A DNA stretch of 44,145 nt from the NCBI GenBank assembly GCA_030158185.1, contig JAOATP010000168.1, forward strand, positions 1 through 44,145, in the 5' to 3' direction. Source of the stretch: Propionicimonas sp. Its GTDB lineage: Bacteria; Actinomycetota; Actinomycetes; Propionibacteriales; Propionibacteriaceae. The notes beneath the pieces were generated by a model. The model did not search any database. It was given only the letters and a program-made list of their open reading frames with translations, and was not told where the DNA came from. The position numbers were made by a program, and so were the translations under genes. Below, piece by piece: positions 1-9,318 of this stretch. Position 1 is the first letter of the stretch. Each line of letters begins with the position of its first letter.

Positions 1-122
1 ACGCCCCCGCCCTGTTCGTCCCGTGCCACCGTGTACTACGCAGCGACGGCAGCCTTGGCGGCTTCGCCTGGGGTGTGGAGGTCAAGCGCTCGCTCCTTGC
101 CCGCGAGGCAGCCCAGCGCTGA
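1..122 (+). CDS. Methylated-DNA--protein-cysteine methyltransferase, C-terminal part (cut by window edge)
   Basis: The frame whose codons start at base 3 ends with the alkyltransferase signature PCHR at bases 21-32, then [19 protein letters not shown] and a TGA at 120-122. The Cys of PCHR is the residue that accepts the alkyl group from O6-alkylguanine in this suicide DNA-repair family. The segment after it ([12 protein letters not shown]) is the usual C-terminal end of Ogt/MGMT proteins and of the Ada C-terminal domain. Only about 40 residues are visible, so a single-domain Ogt cannot be told from a larger Ada-type protein. It converges with the hydrolase gene that ends at 285. Confidence 0.85.
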   Translation, partial: APALFVPCHRVLRSDGSLGGFAWGVEVKRSLLAREAAQR

Positions 123-133
123 GTGGTGGCGGC

Positions 134-183
134 GGCCCTTCGTGACGCTTCGTTCGCTCCGCTCGCGAAGCTCCTCAGGGACC
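134..183. repeat. REP-like palindromic repeat, family A, single copy
   Basis: The unit runs from GGCCCTTCGTGACG to CTCCTCAGGGACC with an internal GCTTCG/CGAAGC stem. The same two ends occur twice, head to head, at 39398-39521, which shows that this is a dispersed intergenic element. It lies between two convergent gene ends. Confidence 0.7.
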
Positions 184-198
184 GTTTGGGCCCACACT

Positions 199-254
199 CC
201 CCGCAAGCTGTGACTTTTTCGCGGATGTCGGCGAATTAGTCACAGCTTGCGGGG
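199..254. repeat. Perfect 16-bp inverted repeat between convergent genes (terminator-like)
   Basis: CCCCGCAAGCTGTGAC at 199-214 is the exact reverse complement of 239-254. The 24-base spacer holds a TTTTT run and a second small stem (TTCGC/GCGAA). It lies 30 bp beyond the stop codon of the minus-strand hydrolase and about 75 bp beyond the alkyltransferase stop. It could be a bidirectional terminator or an unrelated palindromic repeat. Confidence 0.6.
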
Positions 255-284
255 GGTGGAGGGGGGGTGGAGGCGGGTGGAGGG

Positions 285-965
285 CTACTCCGACGAGGGG
301 ACGGGGTCGAGGGCGTCGGCCATGAACGTGAGCACCGAGGCGATCAGCAGTTGCTCGCGCTCGGCGACCCTGGTGGCGGGAAGGCTCTTCGCAGGCGCCA
401 GGGAGTGGGTCGCTCCGGGAACGGGAACGATCCGCTCCCCCGCGTAACCGGCGTCGGCGAGGGCCCGGGCGACGTCGGACGGGCTCCCGAACGGATCCGA
501 AGCCCCTTGCAGCACCAGGGCTGGGCCACCAGCACCAGCCAGCTCCGACACCCGCGATTTCTCCGGCTTGCCCGGTGGGTGCAGCGGGAACGACAGCAGT
601 ACCAGCCCGGCGTCGCCGGCCGAGAAACAGCGGCACGCGCACCGGGCACCGGCGCTGCGTCCACCGACGAACAGGGGCACCCCCGGCCACAGGCCCCGAA
701 CGAACGCCACAGCCGGCAGCCAGCAGCGGTCGAGGCTCGCCGGCGGGCCGGCCACCTTGCGTCCTGCCACCAGCCACGGCTGGCGGTAGCGGGCGACTCT
801 GATGCCCAACGCGGGCAACCCGCGGGCCAGCAGCGCAAGGTCCCACGCGTCCTCGCTGCCCCCGGCGCCATGCCCGAGAATCAGGCCGGCAAGGGGGGAG
901 GCAGCTTCGGCGATCACGAGCTCCCCGGGTCCGTCCGGGGTGTCGACTGCCAGCACGGTGCTCAT
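285..965 (-). CDS. Small alpha/beta hydrolase (KANL3/Tex30-like, dienelactone-hydrolase fold)
   Basis: This 226-residue protein has the family pattern of a short alpha/beta hydrolase. LILGHGAGG near residue 28 is the oxyanion-type loop, GGRSAGAR carries the nucleophile Ser at about 104, GASDPFG holds the likely acid Asp, and GATHSLA the catalytic His. There is no signal peptide, so it should be cytoplasmic. Similar proteins are annotated as Tex30/KANL3-like or 'alpha/beta family hydrolase'; the substrate is unknown. I start it at the ATG at 963-965 because homology begins there; a longer frame upstream would overlap the divergent nadE. GAGGA lies 8 bases before the ATG. It is divergent from nadE with a 71-bp gap. 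Confidence 0.8.
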   Translation of the reverse strand: MSTVLAVDTPDGPGELVIAEAASPLAGLILGHGAGGSEDAWDLALLARGLPALGIRVARYRQPWLVAGRKVAGPPASLDRCWLPAVAFVRGLWPGVPLFVGGRSAGARCACRCFSAGDAGLVLLSFPLHPPGKPEKSRVSELAGAGGPALVLQGASDPFGSPSDVARALADAGYAGERIVPVPGATHSLAPAKSLPATRVAEREQLLIASVLTFMADALDPVPSSE

Positions 966-1036
966 GGGTCCATCCTCACCGATCCGGGGCCGCAGCGTGG
1001 CATGCTGAGGCGACACCGCAGCAAGGGGCCGCAGCA

Positions 1037-3073
<2,037 letters not shown>

Positions 3074-3114
3074 TCAACATCGACTGAACAACAATCGACT
3101 GAGCAACAACAGCA

Positions 3115-3146
3115 GAGCCCGCCGGAACGTCGGTTCCGGAGGGCTC
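3115..3146. terminator. Hairpin between convergent nadE and rne
   Basis: GAGCCC at 3115-3120 and GGGCTC at 3141-3146 enclose an inner CCGGAAC/GTTCCGG stem with a short loop. It sits 42 bp after the nadE stop and 17 bp after the rne stop, so it can serve both strands. There is no clear T-run on either side. Upstream, TCGACTGA is repeated at 3080 and 3096. Confidence 0.55.
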
Positions 3147-3162
3147 GTGCGGTGTTCAGGTG

Positions 3163-5949
3163 TTACTCGGACGGGGTCGAGACCAGTTCCTCGCTCGCTG
3201 GCGCAGCCTCAGCAGGAGCTTCGACAGCGGACTCGTCGTGAAACGCAGGCGCCTCACCCTCGCCCTCCGCAGCCGGGGTCTCGACGACCTCGACCTCGAC
3301 GACGACGGCTTCCAGCGGAGCCTCTGCCACAGCGTCGGGAACCGGCGCCTCGACGACGGCCTCGACCGGCTCTGCGACCGGGGTCGGCTCCGGCGTCTGC
3401 TCGACGGCTTCCGCAGCGGGAGCCGAGGAACCGGCGGTGCCCCGTGCACGACCCGGACGACGACCGGCCGGCGCGTTGGCCACGGCCCGCGTGTTGCGGC
3501 GTCCGGCCTCCCGGTCGCCACCGTCCGCGGGTGCCTGGGTTGCGACCGGCACGTCATGGACGTGGTAGCCGCGGCCCTTGCAGGTCTCACACGGCACGGT
3601 GAACGCCTCCGCGAGCCCCGTCCCGATCTTCTTGCGGGTCATCTGCACCAGGCCCAGCGAGGTGACCTCAGCCACCTGGTGACGGGTGCGGTCACGACCG
3701 AGGCACTCGACCAGCCGGCGCAGCAGCAGCTCGCGGTTGGCGGGCAGCACCATGTCGATGAAGTCGATCACGATGATGCCGCCGATGTCGCGCAGTCGCA
3801 GCTGGCGGACGATCTCCTCGGCGGCTTCGAGGTTGTTCGACGTGACCGTCGCCTCGAGGTTGCCGGAGGTGCCGGTGAACTTGCCGGTGTTGACGTCGAC
3901 CACGGTCATCGCCTCGGTGCGGTCGATGATCAGCGAACCGCCCGACGGCAGGAACACCTTGCGCTCGAGCGCCTTGGCCACCTGCTCGTGCACCCGGAAC
4001 GAGCTGAACATGTCGCCGCGTCCGGCGCGGTCCCAGTGCTCCAGCCGGGTGGCGAGGTGCGGGGCGACGTGCTGCACGTACGCGTCAACGGTGTCGTAGG
4101 CGTCGTCTGCCTGGCCGTTGCCGTCGATGATCAGGGCGCCGAAGTCCTCCGTGAACAGGTCACGGACGATGCGGACGGTCAGGTCGGGCTCGGCGTAGAG
4201 CTGCGCCGGAGCCTGGCCACCCTTGACCTTCTTCTCCAGCACCTCCCACTGCGCCTTGAGCCGGTTGACGTCGCGGATCAGTTCCTCTTCGCTCGCACCT
4301 TCGGCAGCTGTGCGGACGATGACGGACGCGTCCGCGCCGATCAGCTCGTCGAGGATGGTCTTGAGGCGGCGGCGCTCCGCTTCGGGCAGCTTGCGGGAGA
4401 TCCCCGAGAGGTGGCCGCCCGGTGAGTACACGATGTAGCGGCCCGGGATCGAGATGTGCGAGGTCAGCCGGGCACCCTTGGCGCCGACCGGGTCCTTGCT
4501 CACCTGCACCAGCACCTGCTGGCCCGACTTGAAGACGCGCTCGACCTTGCGCTCGGCGCTGCTGACGCCGAAGGAATCCCAGTCGACCTCGCCCGCGTAC
4601 AGCACGGCGTTGCGGCCACGGCCGATGTCGACGAAGGCTGCCTCCATCGACGGCAGCACGTTCTGGATGCGGCCGAGGTAGATGTTGCCGATCATCGACG
4701 TGGCAGATGCCCTGTCGACGTAGTGCTCGACGAGGATGCCGTCCTCGAGGACGGCGATCTGGGAGTAGTCCTCGGTCTGGCGAATCAGCATGCGCCGGTC
4801 GACGGCCTCGCGACGGGCAAGGAACTCCGACTCGCTCAGGATCGGCGTACGACGGCGACCGGCTGTACGGCCATCGCGGCGGCGCTGCCTCTTGGCCTCC
4901 ATGCGGGTGGAGCCCTCGATGCCGGTGACCTCGTCGTTGGTGCTGGCACCCGGACGGCGACGCGGCTCGCGGACGCGGACGACGACGTCGATCGTCTCGT
5001 CCTCTGCCTCACCCGTGTTGTCCTCACCGCGACGGCGACGACGACGGCGACGACGGGACGTACCGTCACCGGCCGGCTCCTCGCCACTGTCGGCTTCTTC
5101 GGGAGCAACGGCTTCGCCGTCCTCCTCCGCGCCTTCGGTGTCCTCTTCGCCCTCTGCTGCGGGTTCGCCGGCGCCACGACGACGGCGACGGCCACCCCGG
5201 CGACGGCGGCGGCGACGCGGCGTGCCGTCCTCGCCCTCTGCGTCGCCCTCATCGGCGGCATCGTCCTCGGACTCGTCGGTCTCGTCGGTCTCCTCGGACT
5301 CCTCGTCTTCTGCGACCAGTCCGGCGTCCTCGTCCTCGTCAGCGTCCTCGTCGACGGGCTGGGCGCGTCCGCCGATCGCTGCGGCGAGGGAGTCCAGCAC
5401 CTGGTCGGCGTCGGCCTCCTCGGTGAGGCCGAAGGTCTCCGTCTTGACGCGGCGGCGGGTGCGCGGGCGCTCCTGCTGCGCCAGTTCGGCAAGGCTCGCT
5501 GCGACGTCTTCCGACGGCTCGGCGATCGTCTGCTGGTCGTCGGTTGCGGCCTTCACCGCGCGGCGGCGGCGCGGCGTCTTCGCCGGTGCCTCCTCGGCGG
5601 CCGGCGTCGCGGCCTCGATCATGGGCTCCTGGTCGGGGGCGGCCTTGGCCCGGGTGCGGCGGGCACGCTTGGGCGCCTCCTCTGCCGGGGCTGCCTCGAC
5701 GTGGGCGTGGCTGAACATGGGTGCGGTCACCTTCGGGGCGGGCTCGGCAGCGGGCTCCGGCTGGGCAACAGGCTCAGCGACAGGCTCAGCGACAGGCTCA
5801 GCGACGGGCTCTGCGACGGGCGCCGTGGCAACCGGAGCTGCCACCGCGGCAGGCGGGCCTGCGGGACGGCTGGCCGCGCGGCGACGACGCGGCGGCGTGG
5901 CCGGTTCGGGCGTGGCCTGATCAGTGTTCGGGTAGTCGGAATCGAGCAT
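3163..5949 (-). CDS. rne: Ribonuclease E/G family protein with long N-terminal extension
   Basis: The 928-residue endoribonuclease cuts single-stranded RNA in mRNA decay and in rRNA and tRNA maturation. An N-terminal, low-complexity extension of about 400 residues alternates Ala/Pro/Glu, acidic runs and Arg-rich blocks (near residue 298). The catalytic core follows, with the S1 RNA-binding segment near 420 (GNIYLGRIQNVLPSMEAAFVD), the DNase-I-like catalytic part and the Zn-link CETCKGRG at about 786. A Pro/Glu/Val tail closes the protein. This tail-core-tail build is typical of actinobacterial RNase E, with both flanks disordered. Start: ATG at 5949 preceded by AAGGAG; the frame stays open upstream but lacks a better ribosome site. 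The usual downstream rplU-rpmA genes are absent. A 254-bp gap upstream leaves room for a long 5' leader. Confidence 0.93.
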   Translation of the reverse strand: MLDSDYPNTDQATPEPATPPRRRRAASRPAGPPAAVAAPVATAPVAEPVAEPVAEPVAEPVAQPEPAAEPAPKVTAPMFSHAHVEAAPAEEAPKRARRTRAKAAPDQEPMIEAATPAAEEAPAKTPRRRRAVKAATDDQQTIAEPSEDVAASLAELAQQERPRTRRRVKTETFGLTEEADADQVLDSLAAAIGGRAQPVDEDADEDEDAGLVAEDEESEETDETDESEDDAADEGDAEGEDGTPRRRRRRRGGRRRRRGAGEPAAEGEEDTEGAEEDGEAVAPEEADSGEEPAGDGTSRRRRRRRRRGEDNTGEAEDETIDVVVRVREPRRRPGASTNDEVTGIEGSTRMEAKRQRRRDGRTAGRRRTPILSESEFLARREAVDRRMLIRQTEDYSQIAVLEDGILVEHYVDRASATSMIGNIYLGRIQNVLPSMEAAFVDIGRGRNAVLYAGEVDWDSFGVSSAERKVERVFKSGQQVLVQVSKDPVGAKGARLTSHISIPGRYIVYSPGGHLSGISRKLPEAERRRLKTILDELIGADASVIVRTAAEGASEEELIRDVNRLKAQWEVLEKKVKGGQAPAQLYAEPDLTVRIVRDLFTEDFGALIIDGNGQADDAYDTVDAYVQHVAPHLATRLEHWDRAGRGDMFSSFRVHEQVAKALERKVFLPSGGSLIIDRTEAMTVVDVNTGKFTGTSGNLEATVTSNNLEAAEEIVRQLRLRDIGGIIVIDFIDMVLPANRELLLRRLVECLGRDRTRHQVAEVTSLGLVQMTRKKIGTGLAEAFTVPCETCKGRGYHVHDVPVATQAPADGGDREAGRRNTRAVANAPAGRRPGRARGTAGSSAPAAEAVEQTPEPTPVAEPVEAVVEAPVPDAVAEAPLEAVVVEVEVVETPAAEGEGEAPAFHDESAVEAPAEAAPASEELVSTPSE
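5768..5815. repeat. 12-bp tandem repeat inside rne
   Basis: Four 12-base units (ACAGGCTCAGCG three times, then a copy with two changes) encode a repeated P-V-A-E motif in the disordered N-terminal extension. The near identity of the DNA units suggests recent expansion or contraction by slippage. Confidence 0.8.
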
Positions 5950-6203
5950 GTAGCTCTCCTTAGGCGGCGGGGGTGCCGCAAACGTGGCTGCCAGGGGCAG
6001 CGAAGCCTGGTCGGTCGAATGCGCCAGCGGCGTGGCCCCCGCGGTCGTCTCCGTCGCGGTGAGGTGTCGTCGCCGTGGTCGGTCTGTCACACCGGTCACA
6101 ACATTCGAGGGCCGAAGGTCTGGATGACTATCAGCCTGTCAGCAGTATTCCACACTCCCCGAATCGCGGCGGAGATGTTCGCGCCCGCTACGAAAACCGT
6201 GTT

Positions 6204-6902
6204 TCAGGCCAGTGGGTCGGCGATCCTGCCCTCTTCCCAGACACCCTGCTCGATGCGGGTGATCAGCGCCGACTGCGCGCTCTTCAGCCCCGGACGCAGC
6301 GCCTGCAGTGCCTGGACGACGTCGTCCGGACGCACCAGAGGCTCGGAGACGGCGGACGTGAGCCGGAAGGACTCCCCGTCGGCGACGAGGCCGAGGACGG
6401 CCGAGCGGACGTCGAAGGTGCGCAGCCCGTTCTTGGTCATCCGCTGCACCTCATGGGATTCGGTCGCCAGCAGGTCGTCCACAGCTGCCGCCAGTTCTGC
6501 GGCATCGACGCCGCCGAGCTCCACCAGCCAGCGGGACGCGGACAGCCGGTCGGCCAGCGAACCCGTCCCCGCCTCGACGACGCGCACGATCACGAGGCCG
6601 TCGGGCATCGCAGCGTTCAGGCGGTCACGGACCAGGTCGGGGTCGAGCTCTGCTGCGAGGCCGATCTCCAGGTACTCCGCCTCACTGGCGGCACCGGTCG
6701 GCGAGGCGTTGGCGTAGCTGATGCGCGGGTGCGGGGAGAAGCCGGACGAGAAGGCCATCGGGATGCCTGCCCGGCGCAGGGCCCGCTCGAAGGCGCGGCC
6801 GAAGTCACGGTGCGACGCGAAGCGCGCGCGTCCGCGCTTGGCGTACTGGACGCGCAGGCGTTGGACGGGCGGGGCCTGCTGGACCGGTGGCTGTCGTGAC
6901 AC
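6204..6902 (-). CDS. TIGR03936 family radical-SAM-associated protein (DUF2344)
   Basis: The 232-residue protein starts with VQRLRVQYAKRGRARFASHRDF, followed by a conserved AGIPMAFSSGFSPHPRISYA block; both are hallmarks of DUF2344/TIGR03936. The family is encoded next to, or fused to, the radical SAM family TIGR03960, and its function is unknown. Here the partner lies 4 kb away at 11181-13118, on the same strand, with rne just downstream. It starts with GTG at 6900-6902, directly after a TAGGCT -10 box (7-base spacer), so its mRNA is probably leaderless. It is divergent from the GNAT gene with only 44 bp between start codons. Confidence 0.88.
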   Translation of the reverse strand: MSRQPPVQQAPPVQRLRVQYAKRGRARFASHRDFGRAFERALRRAGIPMAFSSGFSPHPRISYANASPTGAASEAEYLEIGLAAELDPDLVRDRLNAAMPDGLVIVRVVEAGTGSLADRLSASRWLVELGGVDAAELAAAVDDLLATESHEVQRMTKNGLRTFDVRSAVLGLVADGESFRLTSAVSEPLVRPDDVVQALQALRPGLKSAQSALITRIEQGVWEEGRIADPLA

Positions 6903-6909
6903 GGCCGAC

Positions 6910-6915
6910 AGCCTA
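6910..6915 (-). promoter_or_regulatory. -10 box TAGGCT of TIGR03936 gene (leaderless)
   Basis: On the minus strand TAGGCT ends 7 bases before the GTG at 6902, so transcription should begin at or next to the start codon. No ribosome site is visible. Confidence 0.6.
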
Positions 6916-6933
6916 ACGGGCGCAGCACCCCAC

Positions 6934-6939
6934 TACGCT
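6934..6939 (+). promoter_or_regulatory. -10 box TACGCT of GNAT gene (leaderless)
   Basis: TACGCT ends 7 bases before the GTG at 6947. It faces the minus-strand box at 6910-6915, so the two RNA polymerase footprints must overlap. Confidence 0.6.
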
Positions 6940-6946
6940 GACGCGG

Positions 6947-7438
6947 GTGATCGAGCTGCGTCGGGCCCGCGAGGACGAGTGGGCTGCCGTCGGGGAACTC
7001 ACCGCAGGGGCCTACCTCGCCGACGGCGCGATGCCTGCCGATGACCCCTACTACGACGTGCTGCGCGATGCGGCGTCCCGGGCACGGGAGGCCGACCTGT
7101 GGGTGGCAGTCGACGACGCCGGCGTGCTGCTCGGCACCGTCACCTGGTGCCCGCCCGGTTCGAGCTACCGCGAGCTGGCCAGCCCGCAGGAGAGCGAGTT
7201 CCGCACCCTCGCCGTTGCTCCGGCCGGACGGGGGCAGGGCGTCGGCGAGGCACTGGTGCGCCACTGCGTCCGGCTCGCGACGGAGGCCGGCTCGACAGCT
7301 GTCGTCATCTCGACGGCGCAGTGGATGCGCACGGCGCACCGGCTGTACCGGCGACTGGGCTTCGTCCGCGCGCCGGAACGGGACTGGTCGCCGCGACCCG
7401 CCGTCCGGCTGCTCGCGATGGTGCGTCCGCTGCCCTGA
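6947..7438 (+). CDS. GNAT family N-acetyltransferase
   Basis: The 163-residue single-domain protein transfers an acetyl group from acetyl-CoA to an unknown amine. The acetyl-CoA binding motif A is seen as TLAVAPAGRGQGVGEALVRHC around residues 86-106, followed by the usual YRRLGFVRAPERDW segment near the C-terminus. GTG start at 6947, probably leaderless. Its stop is 4 bp from the stop of the convergent SulP gene. Confidence 0.9.
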   Translation: MIELRRAREDEWAAVGELTAGAYLADGAMPADDPYYDVLRDAASRAREADLWVAVDDAGVLLGTVTWCPPGSSYRELASPQESEFRTLAVAPAGRGQGVGEALVRHCVRLATEAGSTAVVISTAQWMRTAHRLYRRLGFVRAPERDWSPRPAVRLLAMVRPLP

Positions 7439-7442
7439 GGGG

Positions 7443-9212
7443 TCAGCGTCCGCTCTCCGGGCCCTGACCCGTCGTCGCCTCCGGGATGCCGGGCGGCAGG
7501 GTGCCGTGGGTCGCCTTGTGCCACTGCGCGAAGGCTGCGACGGCGGTGGGAAGGGTCGCGAAGATGCGGTCGTCGCCCACCTTCTCGACGAAGTCGGCTG
7601 CTGCCAGCTGGTCGCGCAGGTCCATCTTCACCCGCGCCATCGCGAAAACGATCCCTGCGTCGGACAGCGATGAGCGCAGCTGTTCCAGGGTGTCGACGGC
7701 GGTGAGGTCGACCTCGACGTTGGCTTCCGCGTTCAGCACGAACCACTCGGGCTTGGGCTCCGTCGTCGCCACCGAGGCCATGGCCCGGCCGAGGAAGTCG
7801 TCGGCGTTGGCGAAGAACAGCGGCGAGTCGTAGCGGTAGACGACCAGGCCCGGCACCTGCGTCGCCTGGGGGTAGTCGTCGACGTCGTGCATGCCTGCCA
7901 TGCCGGGGACGTAGCCCAGGATGCCGTCGTGCGGGTGCACGATCCGCCGGATCAGGTCGAGGATCGACAGCCCGACGGCGATCCCGATGCCTGTCAGGAG
8001 GCCGGTGACCAGCACCCCGATCAGGGTGGCGAACGCGAGCACGATCTCGCTGCGGCGGAAGGCTGCGATGCGGCGCAGCTCTGCGAGGTCGACCAGCCGC
8101 AGGCCGGCGTAGACGACCACACCACCGAGCGCTGCCTGCGGGAAGGCTGCCAGCACCGGGCCGAAGATGAAGATCGATCCCAGCACCATTGCTGCCGCGA
8201 CAAGGGAGTGCAGCTGGGTGCGGCTGCCGGCGGCGTCGCCGATCACCGTCCGGCTCGCAGAAGAGGAGACCGGGAAGCCCGCGAGGAAGCCGTTGGCGAG
8301 GTTGGCTGCCCCCATCGCCAGCAGCTCGCTGTTCGCGTTCAGCTGCTCACGCTTGCGGGTCGCGAACGCCCGTCCGGTGAGGATCACGTCGCTGTAGCCG
8401 ACGACGGCGATACCGAGTGCCAGCGTGGCGAGCTGCAGCAGGTCGACCCCGCCCGGGTTGGGCAGGGCGGGCGCAGGGATGGCCGTGGGGACGGGGCCGA
8501 TGACGGCGATGCCCTGGGCAGCAGGCCCGGCGATCGCGACACCGGCGGCAGCGGCCAGCATGACCAGCAGGGGCCCGGGCAGGGACGGTGCCCAGCGGCG
8601 CAGGGCGAACAGGGCGGCGGCAACGCCGAGCCCGAGCGCGAGGGTCGGCAGGTGGATGGCGCCGGCCTGCGCGATCACCGAGCCCACTTGCTGCCCGGCG
8701 GTCTCCCCGGTGATGTGCAACCCGGTGAGCTTGCCCAGCTGGCTGAACACCATCAGGATCCCGATGCCGGCCAGGTAGCCCACGAGCACGGGCCGGGACA
8801 GCAGGTTGGCGAGGAAGCCCAGCCGCGCGATGCGTCCGACAAGGCAGACGGCGCCGACGGCGACGGCGATCAGCGCCGCCAGCTCGGCGCGACGCTGGCC
8901 CTCCACCGGTCCGGCGAGCGCGAGGATCCCGGCGGCGGTCATCAGTGCCGTTGTCGACTCCGGCCCGATCGACAGCTGCCGGGACTGGCCGAGGATGGCG
9001 TAGACCACCATCGGCGCCAGCACGGCCCACAGGCCGGCGACCGGCGGCAGGCCGATGATCTCCGCGTAGGCCATCACCTGGGGCACAAGGTAGGCGGCAA
9101 CGGTGATGCCCGCGATCAGGTCGCCCCGCAGCCACGAGCGGTCGTAGCCGAGCAGGGTCACAAGTCCGGGAGCCCACCTGCGCCAGCCGGCGGGCCGCTC
9201 TTGCTGCTGCAC
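7443..9212 (-). CDS. SulP family anion transporter with STAS domain
   Basis: This 589-residue inner-membrane protein has the SulP (SLC26) layout. The N-terminal sulfate-transporter part includes the signature GLPPVAGLWAVLAPMVVYAILG, many hydrophobic segments and LANGFLAGFPVSSSASRT. A cytoplasmic STAS domain fills roughly the last 120 residues (VVYRYDSPLFFANADDF to DDRIFATLPTAVAAF). Sulfate, bicarbonate or another anion could be carried; sequence alone does not decide. I choose GTG at 9210-9212 because TACGTT lies 6 bases before it; an in-frame GTG at 9248 would add 12 residues that look non-conserved and has no ribosome site. It lies between the TIGR03936 and TIGR03960 genes. Confidence 0.92.
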   Translation of the reverse strand: MQQQERPAGWRRWAPGLVTLLGYDRSWLRGDLIAGITVAAYLVPQVMAYAEIIGLPPVAGLWAVLAPMVVYAILGQSRQLSIGPESTTALMTAAGILALAGPVEGQRRAELAALIAVAVGAVCLVGRIARLGFLANLLSRPVLVGYLAGIGILMVFSQLGKLTGLHITGETAGQQVGSVIAQAGAIHLPTLALGLGVAAALFALRRWAPSLPGPLLVMLAAAAGVAIAGPAAQGIAVIGPVPTAIPAPALPNPGGVDLLQLATLALGIAVVGYSDVILTGRAFATRKREQLNANSELLAMGAANLANGFLAGFPVSSSASRTVIGDAAGSRTQLHSLVAAAMVLGSIFIFGPVLAAFPQAALGGVVVYAGLRLVDLAELRRIAAFRRSEIVLAFATLIGVLVTGLLTGIGIAVGLSILDLIRRIVHPHDGILGYVPGMAGMHDVDDYPQATQVPGLVVYRYDSPLFFANADDFLGRAMASVATTEPKPEWFVLNAEANVEVDLTAVDTLEQLRSSLSDAGIVFAMARVKMDLRDQLAAADFVEKVGDDRIFATLPTAVAAFAQWHKATHGTLPPGIPEATTGQGPESGR

Positions 9213-9218
9213 GCGGCC

Positions 9219-9224
9219 AACGTA
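9219..9224 (-). promoter_or_regulatory. -10 box TACGTT of SulP gene (leaderless)
   Basis: On the minus strand TACGTT is followed by 6 bases and then the GTG at 9212. This spacing decides the start codon chosen for the transporter. Confidence 0.5.
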
Positions 9225-9318
9225 ACCGTTGCCCGTCCTGCTACGCACCAGCGACGCCGGAAACGCTCAGCAGCAATTGATGGCTGAGCTTGACGAAGCC
9301 CCGGTCCGACCCGGCGAC

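Noticed and set aside
9213-9248. Upstream GTG start for the SulP transporter
   Set aside because: It would place the -10-like TACGTT inside the coding region and adds 12 residues without a ribosome site. It remains possible.
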